From contig SKKH01000044.1 in the NCBI GenBank assembly GCA_007121555.1, positions 33,479-97,478 on the forward strand: a stretch of DNA of 64,000 bases. Direction: 5' to 3'. Position numbers and translations under genes: made by a program. The notes under the pieces are model-generated. The model did not search any database. It was given only the letters and a program-made list of their open reading frames with translations, and had not been told where the DNA came from. Below, piece after piece: positions 46,920 to 55,339 of the stretch (position 1 is its first letter; each line of letters begins with the position of its first letter). Source of the stretch: Gemmatimonadota bacterium (GTDB taxonomy: Bacteria > Gemmatimonadota > Gemmatimonadetes > Longimicrobiales > Gaopeijiaceae).

Positions 46920-48131
46920 TCATCCCCGCTCCACCGAAAGGGCGACGGCGTTCCCCCCACCCAGGCAGAGGGTGGCCAGCCCTGTGGAGACGTCCCGATC
47001 GGCCATCGCATAGAGGAGTGTGACGAGGATCCGGGCGCCGGAGCAGCCAATGGGGTGGCCCAGGGCTACGGCACCCCCGTTCACGTTCACCCGCTCCGGA
47101 TCCATCCCGAGCTCCTGCATGTCGGCGAGGGCCTGGACGGCGAAGGCCTCGTTCACCTCGATAAGGCCGTAGTCGTCCACGGAGGCCCCGGTGCGCTCCA
47201 TGAGGTTCCGCACCGCGGCGATGGGCGCGAAGAAGAGATCCTGAGGTTCGGTCCCTCCGGCGGCGTGCCCGGTGATTCGGGCCTGAACGTCGAGTCCATG
47301 GGCCTGGGCGAATTCCAGTGAGGTCACCACCAGGGCGGCCCCCCCATCGTTGAGGCCCGGAGCGTTTCCGGCCGTCACGACCAGATCCTCGATGTCGTCG
47401 GGGGCGTCGTTGGGGAAGGCGGGCCGAAGACGACCCAACGCCTCGGCCGAGGTGTCCCGGCGAGGGCCCTCATCGGTGTCCACCACGGTCGTTCCCTTTC
47501 GCCCCTGGATCTCCACCGGCACGATCTCGTCGGAAAACCGTCCGTCGTCGATGGCGGCCACGGCCTTCCGGTGGGAGTCCAGGGCGAAGGCATCGGCGGC
47601 CTCACGGGTGATGCCGGCCTTCGCCGCTGTGTATTCGGCGTGGCCTCCCATGTGGCACTGACCGAAAGAGCACCAGAGCCCATCGTGAATCAGACCATCC
47701 TCGACCTGACGATTTCCGAACTTCACTCCCCCGCGCATCCCCCGCAGGTAATAGGGCACATTTGACATGGACTCGAAGCCCCCGGCGACTGCGACCCGGA
47801 TGTCCCCGGCCCGGATCGCCTGCGCCGCCAACATCACGGCCTTCAGACCCGAGCCACAGACCTTGTTGACCGTGACCGCTGGAATCGTGGCGGGAAGACC
47901 TCCCCGGATGGCAGCCTGGCGGGCTGGGGCCTGGCCCACGCCGGCCTGGACCACGTTGCCGAGGATCACCTCGTCGATTTCCGCCGGGTCGATCCCTGAT
48001 CGAGCTGCTGCCGCCCGCACGGCGACGGCCCCCAGGTCAGAGGCGCTCAGGGGGCTCAGTCCCCCCAGGAAACGACCGATGGGCGTGCGGGCTCCGCTTA
48101 CGATGACGGGGGTACGGGCTGGATGGTTCAT
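46920..48131 (-). CDS. atoB: Acetyl-CoA C-acetyltransferase (thiolase)
   Basis: 403 residues. Thiolase signatures: [16 protein letters not shown] (nucleophilic cysteine), [20 protein letters not shown] (active-site histidine) and C-terminal [13 protein letters not shown] (second cysteine). Condenses or cleaves acetoacetyl-CoA. First gene of thiolase-hbd-acyl-CoA dehydrogenase. The ATG has no clear Shine-Dalgarno. A promoter (GTGACC-17-TATATT) about 180 bases upstream would give a long leader. Confidence 0.94.
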   Translation of the reverse strand: MNHPARTPVIVSGARTPIGRFLGGLSPLSASDLGAVAVRAAAARSGIDPAEIDEVILGNVVQAGVGQAPARQAAIRGGLPATIPAVTVNKVCGSGLKAVMLAAQAIRAGDIRVAVAGGFESMSNVPYYLRGMRGGVKFGNRQVEDGLIHDGLWCSFGQCHMGGHAEYTAAKAGITREAADAFALDSHRKAVAAIDDGRFSDEIVPVEIQGRKGTTVVDTDEGPRRDTSAEALGRLRPAFPNDAPDDIEDLVVTAGNAPGLNDGGAALVVTSLEFAQAHGLDVQARITGHAAGGTEPQDLFFAPIAAVRNLMERTGASVDDYGLIEVNEAFAVQALADMQELGMDPERVNVNGGAVALGHPIGCSGARILVTLLYAMADRDVSTGLATLCLGGGNAVALSVERG

Positions 48132-48315
48132 ATGGATTCAAATGCCTTTAGCTGGATGCGCGGCGCAGGCGGCGGGTGAACGCGACCGCGCTCGAAGGAG
48201 GCGCGCCTCGCTGATCCGACCCGGACCGCCCCGGATCGGCCCCGACCTCGGAAAGCTGAAGGGGATGATCCGGTTTCTGATGGGTCGGACCGTTGTTGCG
48301 GTGCCAAGCCCGGTA

Positions 48316-48344
48316 AATATAGAAAAAGTGGAGGGTCAGGTCAC
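48316..48344 (-). promoter_or_regulatory. Candidate promoter of the thiolase operon
   Basis: Minus strand GTGACC (48339-48344), 17 bases, TATATT (48316-48321), the latter in a local AT-rich patch. The -35 overlaps the last codons of the preceding hydrolase gene. Predicted leader to the thiolase start is about 178 bases with no evident riboswitch. Confidence 0.45.
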
Positions 48345-49241
48345 CCTGCGACCTTCCTCATCCAGAGTTCCCCAGGGGATGAGGGGATCGTGCTCGAAGA
48401 TGAGAAGCCAATCCTCTTCCTGGGCCCGTGCCCACAGCGACCGCTTGGACTCCAGGGTGACCAGAGGCTCCAGGTCATACCCCATGATCCAGGGCAACGG
48501 AACGTGGGCGGTGGTAGGACAGAGATCGGCCAGATAGCAGGCCGCTTCACCATCGGATTCGATGAGAACGGACTGATGGTAGGGGGTGTGTCCCGGGGTG
48601 GGCAGGAGGCGAACGCCCCGGGTCAACACCGTCTCCCCCTCCACCAACTCCCAGAGTCCGGCCTCCTCGATGGGCTCGAAGTTGTCCGCCAGGTAGCTGG
48701 CCTGGATCCGTTCATTGCGACGCCGGGCGAAGGACAGTTCGCCCTTCTGAACCACGTGTCGGGCCCCGGGAAAGGATGGCGCCAGGCCCCCTCCGTCGCT
48801 GATCCTCGTGGCGCCTCCGGCATGGTCGAAGTGAAGATGAGTGAGTAGGACGATCTCCACATCGGAGGGGACGAATCCCGCCGCCCGGATTCCGTCTTCC
48901 AGACGGCTGGGATCCCCGGAGTTCTCGATGCCGTAGATGGAGCGGAACTTCTCATCCTCCTTCTGACCCACCCCGGTGTCCACCAGAATGAGGGCCTCGG
49001 GAGCTTCGATGAGCAGGCACCTGAGGGCCAGGGGGATCCTGTGACGTTCGTCGGGGCGGATCCGCCGCTCCCAGAGTGGACGTGGCACCACTCCGAACAT
49101 CGCACCGCCGTCGAGTCTCTGGAGACCGGCCTCGATGGCGTGGATCCGGATGGAACCGACTTCGCGGGACCGGACCAGAGGGAGCTCACTCACCGACGAG
49201 ATGGAGAGGGGCGAGCTGGGAGATGAGGACGGCTTCGGCAT
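48336..49241 (-). CDS. Metallo-beta-lactamase fold hydrolase
   Basis: 301 residues. The zinc motif THLHFDHAGG (HxHxDH) is intact, with ILVDTGVGQ upstream and LLPTPGHTPYHQSVLI (third histidine) plus CYLADLCPT (bridging aspartate) downstream, then a final FEHDP histidine. Resembles lactonase/quinoprotein-type MBL proteins with the LVDTGxG start; substrate unknown. The first 25 residues are serine-rich and may not be translated (a later start is possible). Same strand as, and just upstream of, the thiolase operon. Confidence 0.88.
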   Translation of the reverse strand: MPKPSSSPSSPLSISSVSELPLVRSREVGSIRIHAIEAGLQRLDGGAMFGVVPRPLWERRIRPDERHRIPLALRCLLIEAPEALILVDTGVGQKEDEKFRSIYGIENSGDPSRLEDGIRAAGFVPSDVEIVLLTHLHFDHAGGATRISDGGGLAPSFPGARHVVQKGELSFARRRNERIQASYLADNFEPIEEAGLWELVEGETVLTRGVRLLPTPGHTPYHQSVLIESDGEAACYLADLCPTTAHVPLPWIMGYDLEPLVTLESKRSLWARAQEEDWLLIFEHDPLIPWGTLDEEGRRVT

Positions 49242-49294
49242 GGGCCTCCAGGGTTCGGTTCGAAGGGTGGGGAGGCCGACCCGGGTCCGGGTGT

Positions 49295-50110
49295 TCAGCG
49301 TGCCGCCATAGCCCGGTCCAGGGAATCCAGGTCCGTGATGCCCCGGGCCTCGGCCTCCATCAGAAGGTGAAGAAGTAGGCGAGCGGTGGCCAGGGCGTCT
49401 CCGTAGGCCCGATGCCGCTGATGGATGCGAATGCCGAAGTGCTGGGTGAGGGAATCGAGGCCGTAGCGCTTGAGGCGTGGAAGGAGGAACCGCCCCAGCC
49501 GAAGGGTGCAGAGCAGGCGGAACTCCGGGGCGTCCCCGGTGGCGTCCAGGAGGTGATTCCGAATGAACCCCCAGTCGAAGCGGACGTTGTGGGCCACGAA
49601 GATCCGGTCCGTCAGCGCCTCCTCCACTCTGGGCGCGACGCCTGGGAAGGGCGGTGCACCGGCCACCATCTCGTCGGTGATCCCCGTGAGCCCCTGGATC
49701 CGGGGCGGGATTCGGCGGCCTGGATTCACCAGGGTGTCCATCCCCCGGCCCACCTGGCCGGCCGTCACGGGAACCACGGCGACCTCGGTGACCCTGTCCC
49801 CTCGGCGCCAGGATCCTCCGGTGGTCTCGACGTCGACCACCGCATACGAAAGCCGGCTCAGGGGCTCACCCGGAGGGGCGACTCCGGATTCCAGTCGCCA
49901 GATTCCCTCCGCATCCACCACGAATCGGGGATCCGATCCCAGGAGGGTGTACACCGCGGCGGATAGGACCTGGGGTGGACCTTCGAGGCCCAGCGCTTCC
50001 CGGGCCAGCTCCACGGTATGGACCGGTCCTCGATCGAGCACCGACGCCGCCCGGGCCTTGAGGGTGCCCCGTCCCAGCCCGGCCCCCCCGTCCTGTCCCG
50101 TCAGACTCAA
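49295..50110 (-). CDS. DEDDh 3'-5' exonuclease with N-terminal winged-helix-like domain
   Basis: 271 residues. Exonuclease motifs: VVDVETTGGS (Asp93, Glu95), Exo II VAHNVRFDWGFIRN and Exo III HRAYGDALATARLL; DnaQ-like (DNA polymerase III epsilon superfamily). The N-terminal 80 residues (VHTVELAREALGLEGPPQVL ... DPRFVVDAEGIWRL) look like a winged helix/HARE-HTH domain, as in some UvrC-associated or RNase T-like proteins. Start overlaps the rex stop by four bases, so it is translated with rex. May act in DNA repair or RNA processing; it is probably not the replicative epsilon subunit. Confidence 0.85.
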   Translation of the reverse strand: MSLTGQDGGAGLGRGTLKARAASVLDRGPVHTVELAREALGLEGPPQVLSAAVYTLLGSDPRFVVDAEGIWRLESGVAPPGEPLSRLSYAVVDVETTGGSWRRGDRVTEVAVVPVTAGQVGRGMDTLVNPGRRIPPRIQGLTGITDEMVAGAPPFPGVAPRVEEALTDRIFVAHNVRFDWGFIRNHLLDATGDAPEFRLLCTLRLGRFLLPRLKRYGLDSLTQHFGIRIHQRHRAYGDALATARLLLHLLMEAEARGITDLDSLDRAMAAR

Positions 50111-50883
50111 CCCTCCCCACTCCGGGCGTCCACGCCGTCCACCTGGGAACCGCCGAGATGAAGCGCGAAGGACAGGGCCTCCATCTCCAGCGCCAGATTC
50201 ACGTCGTTCACCTCGATCTCAGGGGGAAGTCTGAGCTGAAGGGGAGCGAAGTTCAGGATCCCACGGACTCCAGCGGCCACCAGCGCCTCGGCCACGTCCT
50301 GTGCGCCGTCCCACGGAATCGTGAGGATGGCCAGCTCCGCCTTCCTGTCATGGACCACCGACTCCAGCTCATCCATGGGAGAGATCTCCACCTCGCCCCA
50401 GCGACGGCCCACCTTCGCGGGGTCCCGGTCCAGGATCGCCACGATCTCGAAGCCTCTGGCGCCGAAATGGGGATACTCGAAAAGGGCGGAGCCAATGCGA
50501 CCCGCACCCACGAGCACCACCGGCCAACGGCGGTGCAGTCCCAGGATTTCCTTGAGGTGAACCTGGAGGGGAGCGACCTCATATCCCAGACCCCGCTTCC
50601 CGAAGGATCCGAAGTGGGACAGGTCTTTTCGGACCTGAGCCGCCGTGGTCCCAACCCGTCCGGCCAGGAGTTCGCTGGACGCCGTGGACTCCCCCTCCTC
50701 GCCCAGGCCCTCCAGGGCGCGGAGGTAGAGGGAGAGACGACGAATCGTGGATTCAGAAGGCTTCGAACGTCGACGAGGCACGGAGGGTGAGGCAGGGCTG
50801 GGGGAGAGGCATCGGAAGCGAACCGTGCCTGCTGATGTCTCTCCCGAGGATCGAGTTCTGAGCGGGCGGGCCTTGTGAATCAT
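50107..50883 (-). CDS. rex: Redox-sensing transcriptional repressor Rex
   Basis: 258 residues as drawn. Core matches Rex: ESTIRRLSLYLRALEGL and winged helix (SSELLAGRVGTTAAQVRKDLSHFGSFGKRGLGY split around RKDLSHFGSFGKRG), Rossmann VVLVGAGRIGSALFEY, and C-terminal ILNFAPLQLRLP. Senses NADH/NAD and represses fermentative or respiratory genes. The start is uncertain: the ATG at 50883 lies inside the Rex operator; a GTG at 50781 (VPRRRSKPSESTIRRL) is nearer the usual family N-terminus but has no ribosome site. The operator just past the promoter implies autoregulation. Confidence 0.93.
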   Translation of the reverse strand: MIHKARPLRTRSSGETSAGTVRFRCLSPSPASPSVPRRRSKPSESTIRRLSLYLRALEGLGEEGESTASSELLAGRVGTTAAQVRKDLSHFGSFGKRGLGYEVAPLQVHLKEILGLHRRWPVVLVGAGRIGSALFEYPHFGARGFEIVAILDRDPAKVGRRWGEVEISPMDELESVVHDRKAELAILTIPWDGAQDVAEALVAAGVRGILNFAPLQLRLPPEIEVNDVNLALEMEALSFALHLGGSQVDGVDARSGEG

Positions 50884-50890
50884 TTCACAA
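50873..50890. promoter_or_regulatory. Rex operator (ROP)
   Basis: TTGTGAATCATTTCACAA: an 18-base perfect match to the Rex consensus TTGTGAnnnnnnTCACAA. It lies 11 bases downstream of the -10 box of the rex promoter and upstream of or within the 5' end of rex, so NADH-sensitive autorepression is expected. Confidence 0.88.
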
Positions 50891-50900
50891 GACCTGGAAA

Positions 50901-50929
50901 AAAATATGGGCACAGAATCCCGACGTCAA
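50901..50929 (-). promoter_or_regulatory. Promoter of rex
   Basis: Minus strand TTGACG (50924-50929), exactly 17 bases, TATTTT (50901-50906). Start of transcription near 50893, so the Rex operator spans roughly +4 to +21. Confidence 0.7.
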
Positions 50930-50948
50930 CGAAACACCAGGGTCCCCT

Positions 50949-51758
50949 TCAGGGAGCCAGCAGCTCGGCCATGGCCCGAAATCCTTCGGGCCCGACCGTC
51001 TCGGGACGATCTGTGGGTCGGGCTCCCGCCGCGGCCAGAAGGGCCTCGAGCTCAGCCGGGGAGCACTGGAGCTCCGGGTGGTCGCGGAGGATCCGACGGA
51101 GCTGCTTTCGCCTCCACTGAAAGAGCGATCGGGTCAGACGCCGAAGGGCCCCCTCCTGCTCGGGCGAGAGTGGAGGCGGCACATGGGGCCGAATCCGGAT
51201 GACCGTCGAATCCACATTGGGTCGGGGTCGGAAGGCACCGGGAGAGACCTGAAGAACCCGCTCCACCGAAGCCACGGCCTGCACTCCGACGCTGAGGGCA
51301 CCGTAGCTCCGACTGCCGGGTTCCGAGACGATTCGCTCCGCGACTTCCTTCTGGACCATCAGGAGGATCTCGGCGGGACGAGGCGGCTCCAGGAGATGGA
51401 AGAGGATGGGCGTGGTGACGTTGTAGGGAATGTTCCCCACCACCTTGAGAGCGGAGGGGTCCGCCACCAGGGAGGTGAGGTCCACCTCGAGGATATCGGC
51501 CTGAAGCACGTGGACATGAGAGTTGTCGGCGAACTCTTCTTCGAGCCCGGCCGCCAGGGCCCGATCCAGCTCCACCAGATGCAGTGTGCCGGCCCGCTCG
51601 GCCAATCCTCGCGTCAGCGCCCCCCGGCCAGGGCCGATCTCCAGCACGGTATCTCCAGGATCGATCCCGGCGGCCTCCACGATACGAAGGCGTGTGCCGG
51701 GATCCACGAGAAAGTTCTGCCCCAGCTCCCGTCGGGGTCGGGCGTGCTCGCGGCTCAC
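50949..51758 (-). CDS. rsmA: 16S rRNA (A1518/A1519) dimethyltransferase
   Basis: 269 residues from GTG 51758, which overlaps the stop of the PP2C gene (GTGA). RELGQNFLVDP, DTVLEIGPGRGALTRGL (SAM-binding), LHLVELDRAL, VHVLQADILEVD, KVVGNIPYNVTTPILF (catalytic NIPY) and FRPRPNVDSTVIRI are KsgA/RsmA signatures. Dimethylates two adenines near the 3' end of 16S rRNA. Upstream extension in this frame has no support. Downstream end is 20 bases from the rex promoter -35. Confidence 0.94.
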   Translation of the reverse strand: MSREHARPRRELGQNFLVDPGTRLRIVEAAGIDPGDTVLEIGPGRGALTRGLAERAGTLHLVELDRALAAGLEEEFADNSHVHVLQADILEVDLTSLVADPSALKVVGNIPYNVTTPILFHLLEPPRPAEILLMVQKEVAERIVSEPGSRSYGALSVGVQAVASVERVLQVSPGAFRPRPNVDSTVIRIRPHVPPPLSPEQEGALRRLTRSLFQWRRKQLRRILRDHPELQCSPAELEALLAAAGARPTDRPETVGPEGFRAMAELLAP

Positions 51759-53347
51759 CCCTTGAAGATCAGGGCGGTTCGGTCGTCGGCCTCCTCCCGT
51801 ACCCCTCCATCTGCGGCGACATGCTCGATGTTGAAGAGGGCCTCGACGATGTCCCGCGCCGCGCATCCACGCAGTCGATGGACTTCGTCGAGGAGACGAT
51901 CCTCACCCTGCCGCCGGGATCCCGGCACGAGGGTGTCGGACAGACCATCGGTGAAGAGAAGGAGGAGGTCCGACCCCGAGTCCCACGGAATCACCCGCTC
52001 ATGGTACTCCCCCGCCGCCGCGATGCCCATCGGGGGATCCAGGGCGGGAAGCCGCGTTCGGGAGCCGTCCCCACTGAGAAGGAAGGCATGGGGATGACCC
52101 GCGTTCGCGTAGACCATCTGGCCTCTCTCCGGGTCCACCACGGCGTAGAAGAGGGTCAGGTACATCTCGGTGCTCTCCAGCTCGTCGCTGAGCGCTTCGC
52201 CCATCCCGTTCAGGACCTGGGCCGGCGACTGCTGCTCCGACGCATAGATGGTGGCGGCACTCAGGGAGAGCGCCATGATCAGCGCCGCTGGAAAGCCGTG
52301 GCTCGACACGTCACCGATCATCACCCCCATCCGTCCGCTGGAAAGCCGGAGGACGTGGTAGAAGTCTCCTCCCACCGATTCCGCCGGCTCCACCCGCGCC
52401 GCCAGCGCCTCGGTGTCGAAGGTGTCCAGGGCCGGGAGCAGCTTCATCTGGAGATTGTGGGCCAGCTCCATCTCCCGGGTCACCCGTTCCCGTTCCAGAC
52501 TCTCCCGGATCAACCGGTTGTTCTCCAGCGCAGCCCCCACCTGAGAGGCGATGGCCGCCAGGAGCTTCTGGTCCGAAGCGGTGAAGCGGCCTCCTCGGCG
52601 CCGACCGATGAGGTTGATCACCCCTACCGTCTTCGGATCGCCAGTGGGGGGGGTGTACCGGATCGGCACCGAGAGGACGGAATCCCCCAGGACCGGGCTC
52701 TCCGCTTTTTCCTGCTGGAGGGACCCGAACGACTCCCCCGAGAGAATAAGCGGTCGACCCTCGCGGAAGACCCGCGACGTCACTGCCGTGGAATCGTCGG
52801 CGGCCAGGGGACCGTCCAGTCCGTCTTCGCCCACCGAAGCGACGAGATGAAGTCGGTCCTCGGGAGACCGGTGAACCCAGAGAGAACCCCGGCGCGCGCC
52901 CATGACATCACAGACCTCGGAGAGGATGAGCCGGGTCGCGTCCTGAAGCTCGAGGAGCGAGCCGAGGGTTTCCGAAATGGAGTAGAGGAGGTTGATCTCC
53001 TCGTAGCGCTCGGATACCTCGTAGGTGAAGAAGCGGATCTCCTCGGAGTATTCGTAGAGCTGTTCCAGGGAGGTCCGAAGCGCGTTGGCGGCCGCCTCCT
53101 GCGGACCCCCTGCACCGTCACGCACCTCCAGGACCAGTTCGGTCCCGTGCCGGGTCGGGACCTCGAGAAGAATGGAGTCGTGGCGGGGTTCCGTCTCGTT
53201 GGCGCCGGAGGGATAGAGACGGAAGAAGGACTCGCCGTCCCTGGGGTGCCAGAGGTGGATGTCCAGCTTGAAACTCCGCCGAAACTCGTCCAGAACCTGG
53301 ACGACCGCATCCGGGAGGAGTTCCCGGGCGGTCCGATCCGGGGTCAT
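51755..53347 (-). CDS. GAF - PP2C (SpoIIE/RsbU-type) serine phosphatase
   Basis: 530 residues. After an N-terminal alpha/beta region and a short coiled coil, a GAF domain (about residues 130-275; LILSEVCDVMGARRGSLWVH ... LAAIASQVGAALENNRL) senses a small ligand or protein. The C-terminal PP2C domain has the metal aspartates in VGGDFYHVL and MIGDVSSHG, then LFYAVVDPERGQMVYANAGH and LLLFTDGLSD. It should dephosphorylate the STAS protein at 53866-54201, freeing it to bind the kinase. Overlaps the kinase gene by four bases. Confidence 0.92.
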   Translation of the reverse strand: MTPDRTARELLPDAVVQVLDEFRRSFKLDIHLWHPRDGESFFRLYPSGANETEPRHDSILLEVPTRHGTELVLEVRDGAGGPQEAAANALRTSLEQLYEYSEEIRFFTYEVSERYEEINLLYSISETLGSLLELQDATRLILSEVCDVMGARRGSLWVHRSPEDRLHLVASVGEDGLDGPLAADDSTAVTSRVFREGRPLILSGESFGSLQQEKAESPVLGDSVLSVPIRYTPPTGDPKTVGVINLIGRRRGGRFTASDQKLLAAIASQVGAALENNRLIRESLERERVTREMELAHNLQMKLLPALDTFDTEALAARVEPAESVGGDFYHVLRLSSGRMGVMIGDVSSHGFPAALIMALSLSAATIYASEQQSPAQVLNGMGEALSDELESTEMYLTLFYAVVDPERGQMVYANAGHPHAFLLSGDGSRTRLPALDPPMGIAAAGEYHERVIPWDSGSDLLLLFTDGLSDTLVPGSRRQGEDRLLDEVHRLRGCAARDIVEALFNIEHVAADGGVREEADDRTALIFKG

Positions 53348-53784
53348 GCCCTCGCTTCGCCCCGGAAGCTCTCCGGTCCGGCGGTGTGAAGGACCAGGGT
53401 CACCGAATTCCCCTGGTCGTTGTAGTGGACCTCATCCATGAGCTTGCGCATGAGGAAGAGCCCGCGCCCCCCTTCTCTGCAGAGGTTGTCCGGCGTGGTG
53501 GGGTCCGGGATGCACTGAGGATCGAAACCGGTGCCCTGATCGGTCACACGGGCGGTAACCCGACCCGTCATCATCGTCACCTCCAGCCGGACCCGCTTGT
53601 CCGGGTCTCGACCGTTGCCGTAGATCATCGCATTCGACAGGGCCTCGACCAGGCTCACCCGGAAGTTGAGGCGCAGTTTGCGCGCGACCTCCTCGCAGGT
53701 GGAACAGCGAGCCAGCACGAACTCGACCGCCTCCTCGATGCAGAGCAGGTCGTTGGGCAGTTCGAAGACCAGTTCTCGTTCCAT
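53344..53784 (-). CDS. RsbW-type anti-sigma serine kinase / ATP-binding protein
   Basis: 146 residues from ATG 53784 (MERELVFELPNDLL); ATG 53817 is an alternative. GHKL ATPase fold: N-box VSLVEALSNAMIYGN, G1 ARVTDQGTGFDP, G2 GGRGLFLMRKLMDEV. Such kinases phosphorylate a STAS antagonist and bind a sigma factor. Lies between the STAS and phosphatase genes, the classic partner-switching order (antagonist, kinase, phosphatase). The cognate sigma factor is not in this window. Confidence 0.9.
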   Translation of the reverse strand: MERELVFELPNDLLCIEEAVEFVLARCSTCEEVARKLRLNFRVSLVEALSNAMIYGNGRDPDKRVRLEVTMMTGRVTARVTDQGTGFDPQCIPDPTTPDNLCREGGRGLFLMRKLMDEVHYNDQGNSVTLVLHTAGPESFRGEARA

Positions 53785-53865
53785 AGGCTCCGCGATGAAA
53801 TCCGGGGAACCGTCCATCCCCGGTGGTGAGTTGTCGAGGGACCCCGGCCGGGGCCCCATCCGGGA

Positions 53866-54201
53866 TCAGAAGTTCTCCAGCCCCTCTTCGCGGGAATCGG
53901 CTATGCGGAAGAGCGTATCGAGCTTCGTCAGCTCGAACAGGGTGCGCAGATCCTCGTTCAGGCTGGAGAGCCGGAGCTCGCCACCCTGCTCCCGGATCTT
54001 CTTCGAAAGGCTCACGAGCACTCCCAGACCGGAGGAGTCGATGTAGCCGGTGTGGGTGAAGTCGACGAGGAATTTCCGTTCGCCCTTCTCCAGCTCATCC
54101 AGAACGGTCTGTTTGAGTTCCTGTCGGTTCCCGACGATGAGCTGGCCGTCCACATCGACGACCGTCACATCTCCTTCCCCCCGCTTGACTTGAAACGCCA
54201 T
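53866..54201 (-). CDS. STAS anti-sigma factor antagonist
   Basis: 111 residues, full STAS domain: VTVVDVDGQLIVGNRQELK, FLVDFTHTGYIDSSGLGVLV with the phosphorylatable serine at residues 56/57, and a C-terminal TLFELTKLDTLFRI. Dephosphorylated by the PP2C protein, phosphorylated by the kinase. First gene of the module; 82 bases (including any kinase leader) separate it from the kinase. Confidence 0.93.
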   Translation of the reverse strand: MAFQVKRGEGDVTVVDVDGQLIVGNRQELKQTVLDELEKGERKFLVDFTHTGYIDSSGLGVLVSLSKKIREQGGELRLSSLNEDLRTLFELTKLDTLFRIADSREEGLENF

Positions 54202-54258
54202 GGCTTATTCGAAACTCCTGGGCCCGATCCGAACCCGGACAACTTCGTTGAGGTTGAG

Positions 54259-54275
54259 CCCACCGAAGTGGTGGG
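54259..54275. promoter_or_regulatory. Hairpin in the pta-STAS gap
   Basis: CCCACC and GGTGGG arms (6 bp) around GAAGT, 58 bases upstream of the STAS start and 69 past the pta stop. No T-tract follows on the minus strand. May mark the end of pta transcription or a leader structure. Confidence 0.3.
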
Positions 54276-54343
54276 ATTCCTTCCAAGGTCAGAAAAAACC
54301 TACCAGATTCCGGGGGACGAGGGCAAGACGGTGCGTCCATCCG

Positions 54344-55336
54344 TCATCGAGCGGAAAGGCTGGTGATGCAAGCGACGTTCACAATGTCCTCCGGGGAGGC
54401 CCCCCGGGAAAGGTCGTTGCAGGGATGACGCAGGCCCTGGATCACCGGCCCTATCGCCTCGGCCCGGGCCAGACGCTGTACCAGCTTGTAGGCGATGTTT
54501 CCGGAATTCAGGTCGGGGAACACCAGGATGTTCGCCTCTCCTCCCACCGCCGAGTGGGGTGCCTTCCGGCGGGCGACCGACTCCACCAGCGCGGTGTCGG
54601 CCTGAAGCTCCCCGTCCGCCGGCACCCCTGGCTCCATGTCACGAAAGAGCTCCAGTGCCCGCTGCACCTTCTCCACCGAGGGTCCCGCCCCACTCCCCTT
54701 GGTCGAATAGGACAGGAAGGCCACGGTGGGGGAATCGCCCACCACCTGGCGGCGAGCCCGACTGGCGGCGGCCGCGATCTGGGCGAGCTGGGACGCGTTG
54801 GGATCAGGAACCACCGCCGCGTCGGTGAAGGTGAGCACCTCGGCACCCCGATCCCGGAAGGACTCGACCACCATGTAGAAGGCGGACGAGACGATCTTGA
54901 TCCCGTCATCCGGCCCCACGCACCAGAGGGCGGCCCGAAGGACGTCGGCCGTGCTGTTCACCGCGCCGGCCACCGAACCCTGCACCTGGCCGGCTCGGAC
55001 CATCAGGGCACCGCGGATCAGCGGATCACGAACCCGTTCCCGGGCCTGAGCCCGATCCATTCCCCGAGCCCGACGCAACTCCAGGAGGGTCTCCACGAAC
55101 CCTCCAGCCCCCTCGCTGACTCTGGGATCGACCACCTCCACATCACCCGGATCTCCGCCCAGCCCCCGAAGCTCGTCTCGAATCCGCTCCGGGTCACCCA
55201 GAAGCACCGGATACAGAAGTCCTTCGGACTGGATCGTAGCCACGGCCTCGAGGGTCCGGGGCTCTTCTCCCTCGGGGAGGACGATCCGACGCGGCCGGTC
55301 TCGGGCCCGTCGGCGAATCTCTGCCAGAAAGTCCAT
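54344..55336 (-). CDS. pta: Phosphate acetyltransferase
   Basis: 330 residues, the short (PTA domain only) form. RIVLPEGEEPRTLEAV, LIRGALMVRAGQVQGSVAGA, PDPNASQLAQIA, VAFLSYSTKGSG, LQADTALVESVA and GGEANILVFPDLNSGNIAYKL. Converts acetyl-CoA plus phosphate to acetyl phosphate. The acetate kinase partner (ackA) is not adjacent. Three bases downstream of coaD. Because Pta is often Rex-regulated, the neighbouring rex is of interest, but no Rex site was found before pta. Confidence 0.92.
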   Translation of the reverse strand: MDFLAEIRRRARDRPRRIVLPEGEEPRTLEAVATIQSEGLLYPVLLGDPERIRDELRGLGGDPGDVEVVDPRVSEGAGGFVETLLELRRARGMDRAQARERVRDPLIRGALMVRAGQVQGSVAGAVNSTADVLRAALWCVGPDDGIKIVSSAFYMVVESFRDRGAEVLTFTDAAVVPDPNASQLAQIAAAASRARRQVVGDSPTVAFLSYSTKGSGAGPSVEKVQRALELFRDMEPGVPADGELQADTALVESVARRKAPHSAVGGEANILVFPDLNSGNIAYKLVQRLARAEAIGPVIQGLRHPCNDLSRGASPEDIVNVACITSLSAR

Positions 55337-55339
55337 GGC

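Noticed and set aside
51584..53389. 601-codon plus-strand open frame
   Set aside because: Antisense to the PP2C phosphatase gene and part of rsmA.
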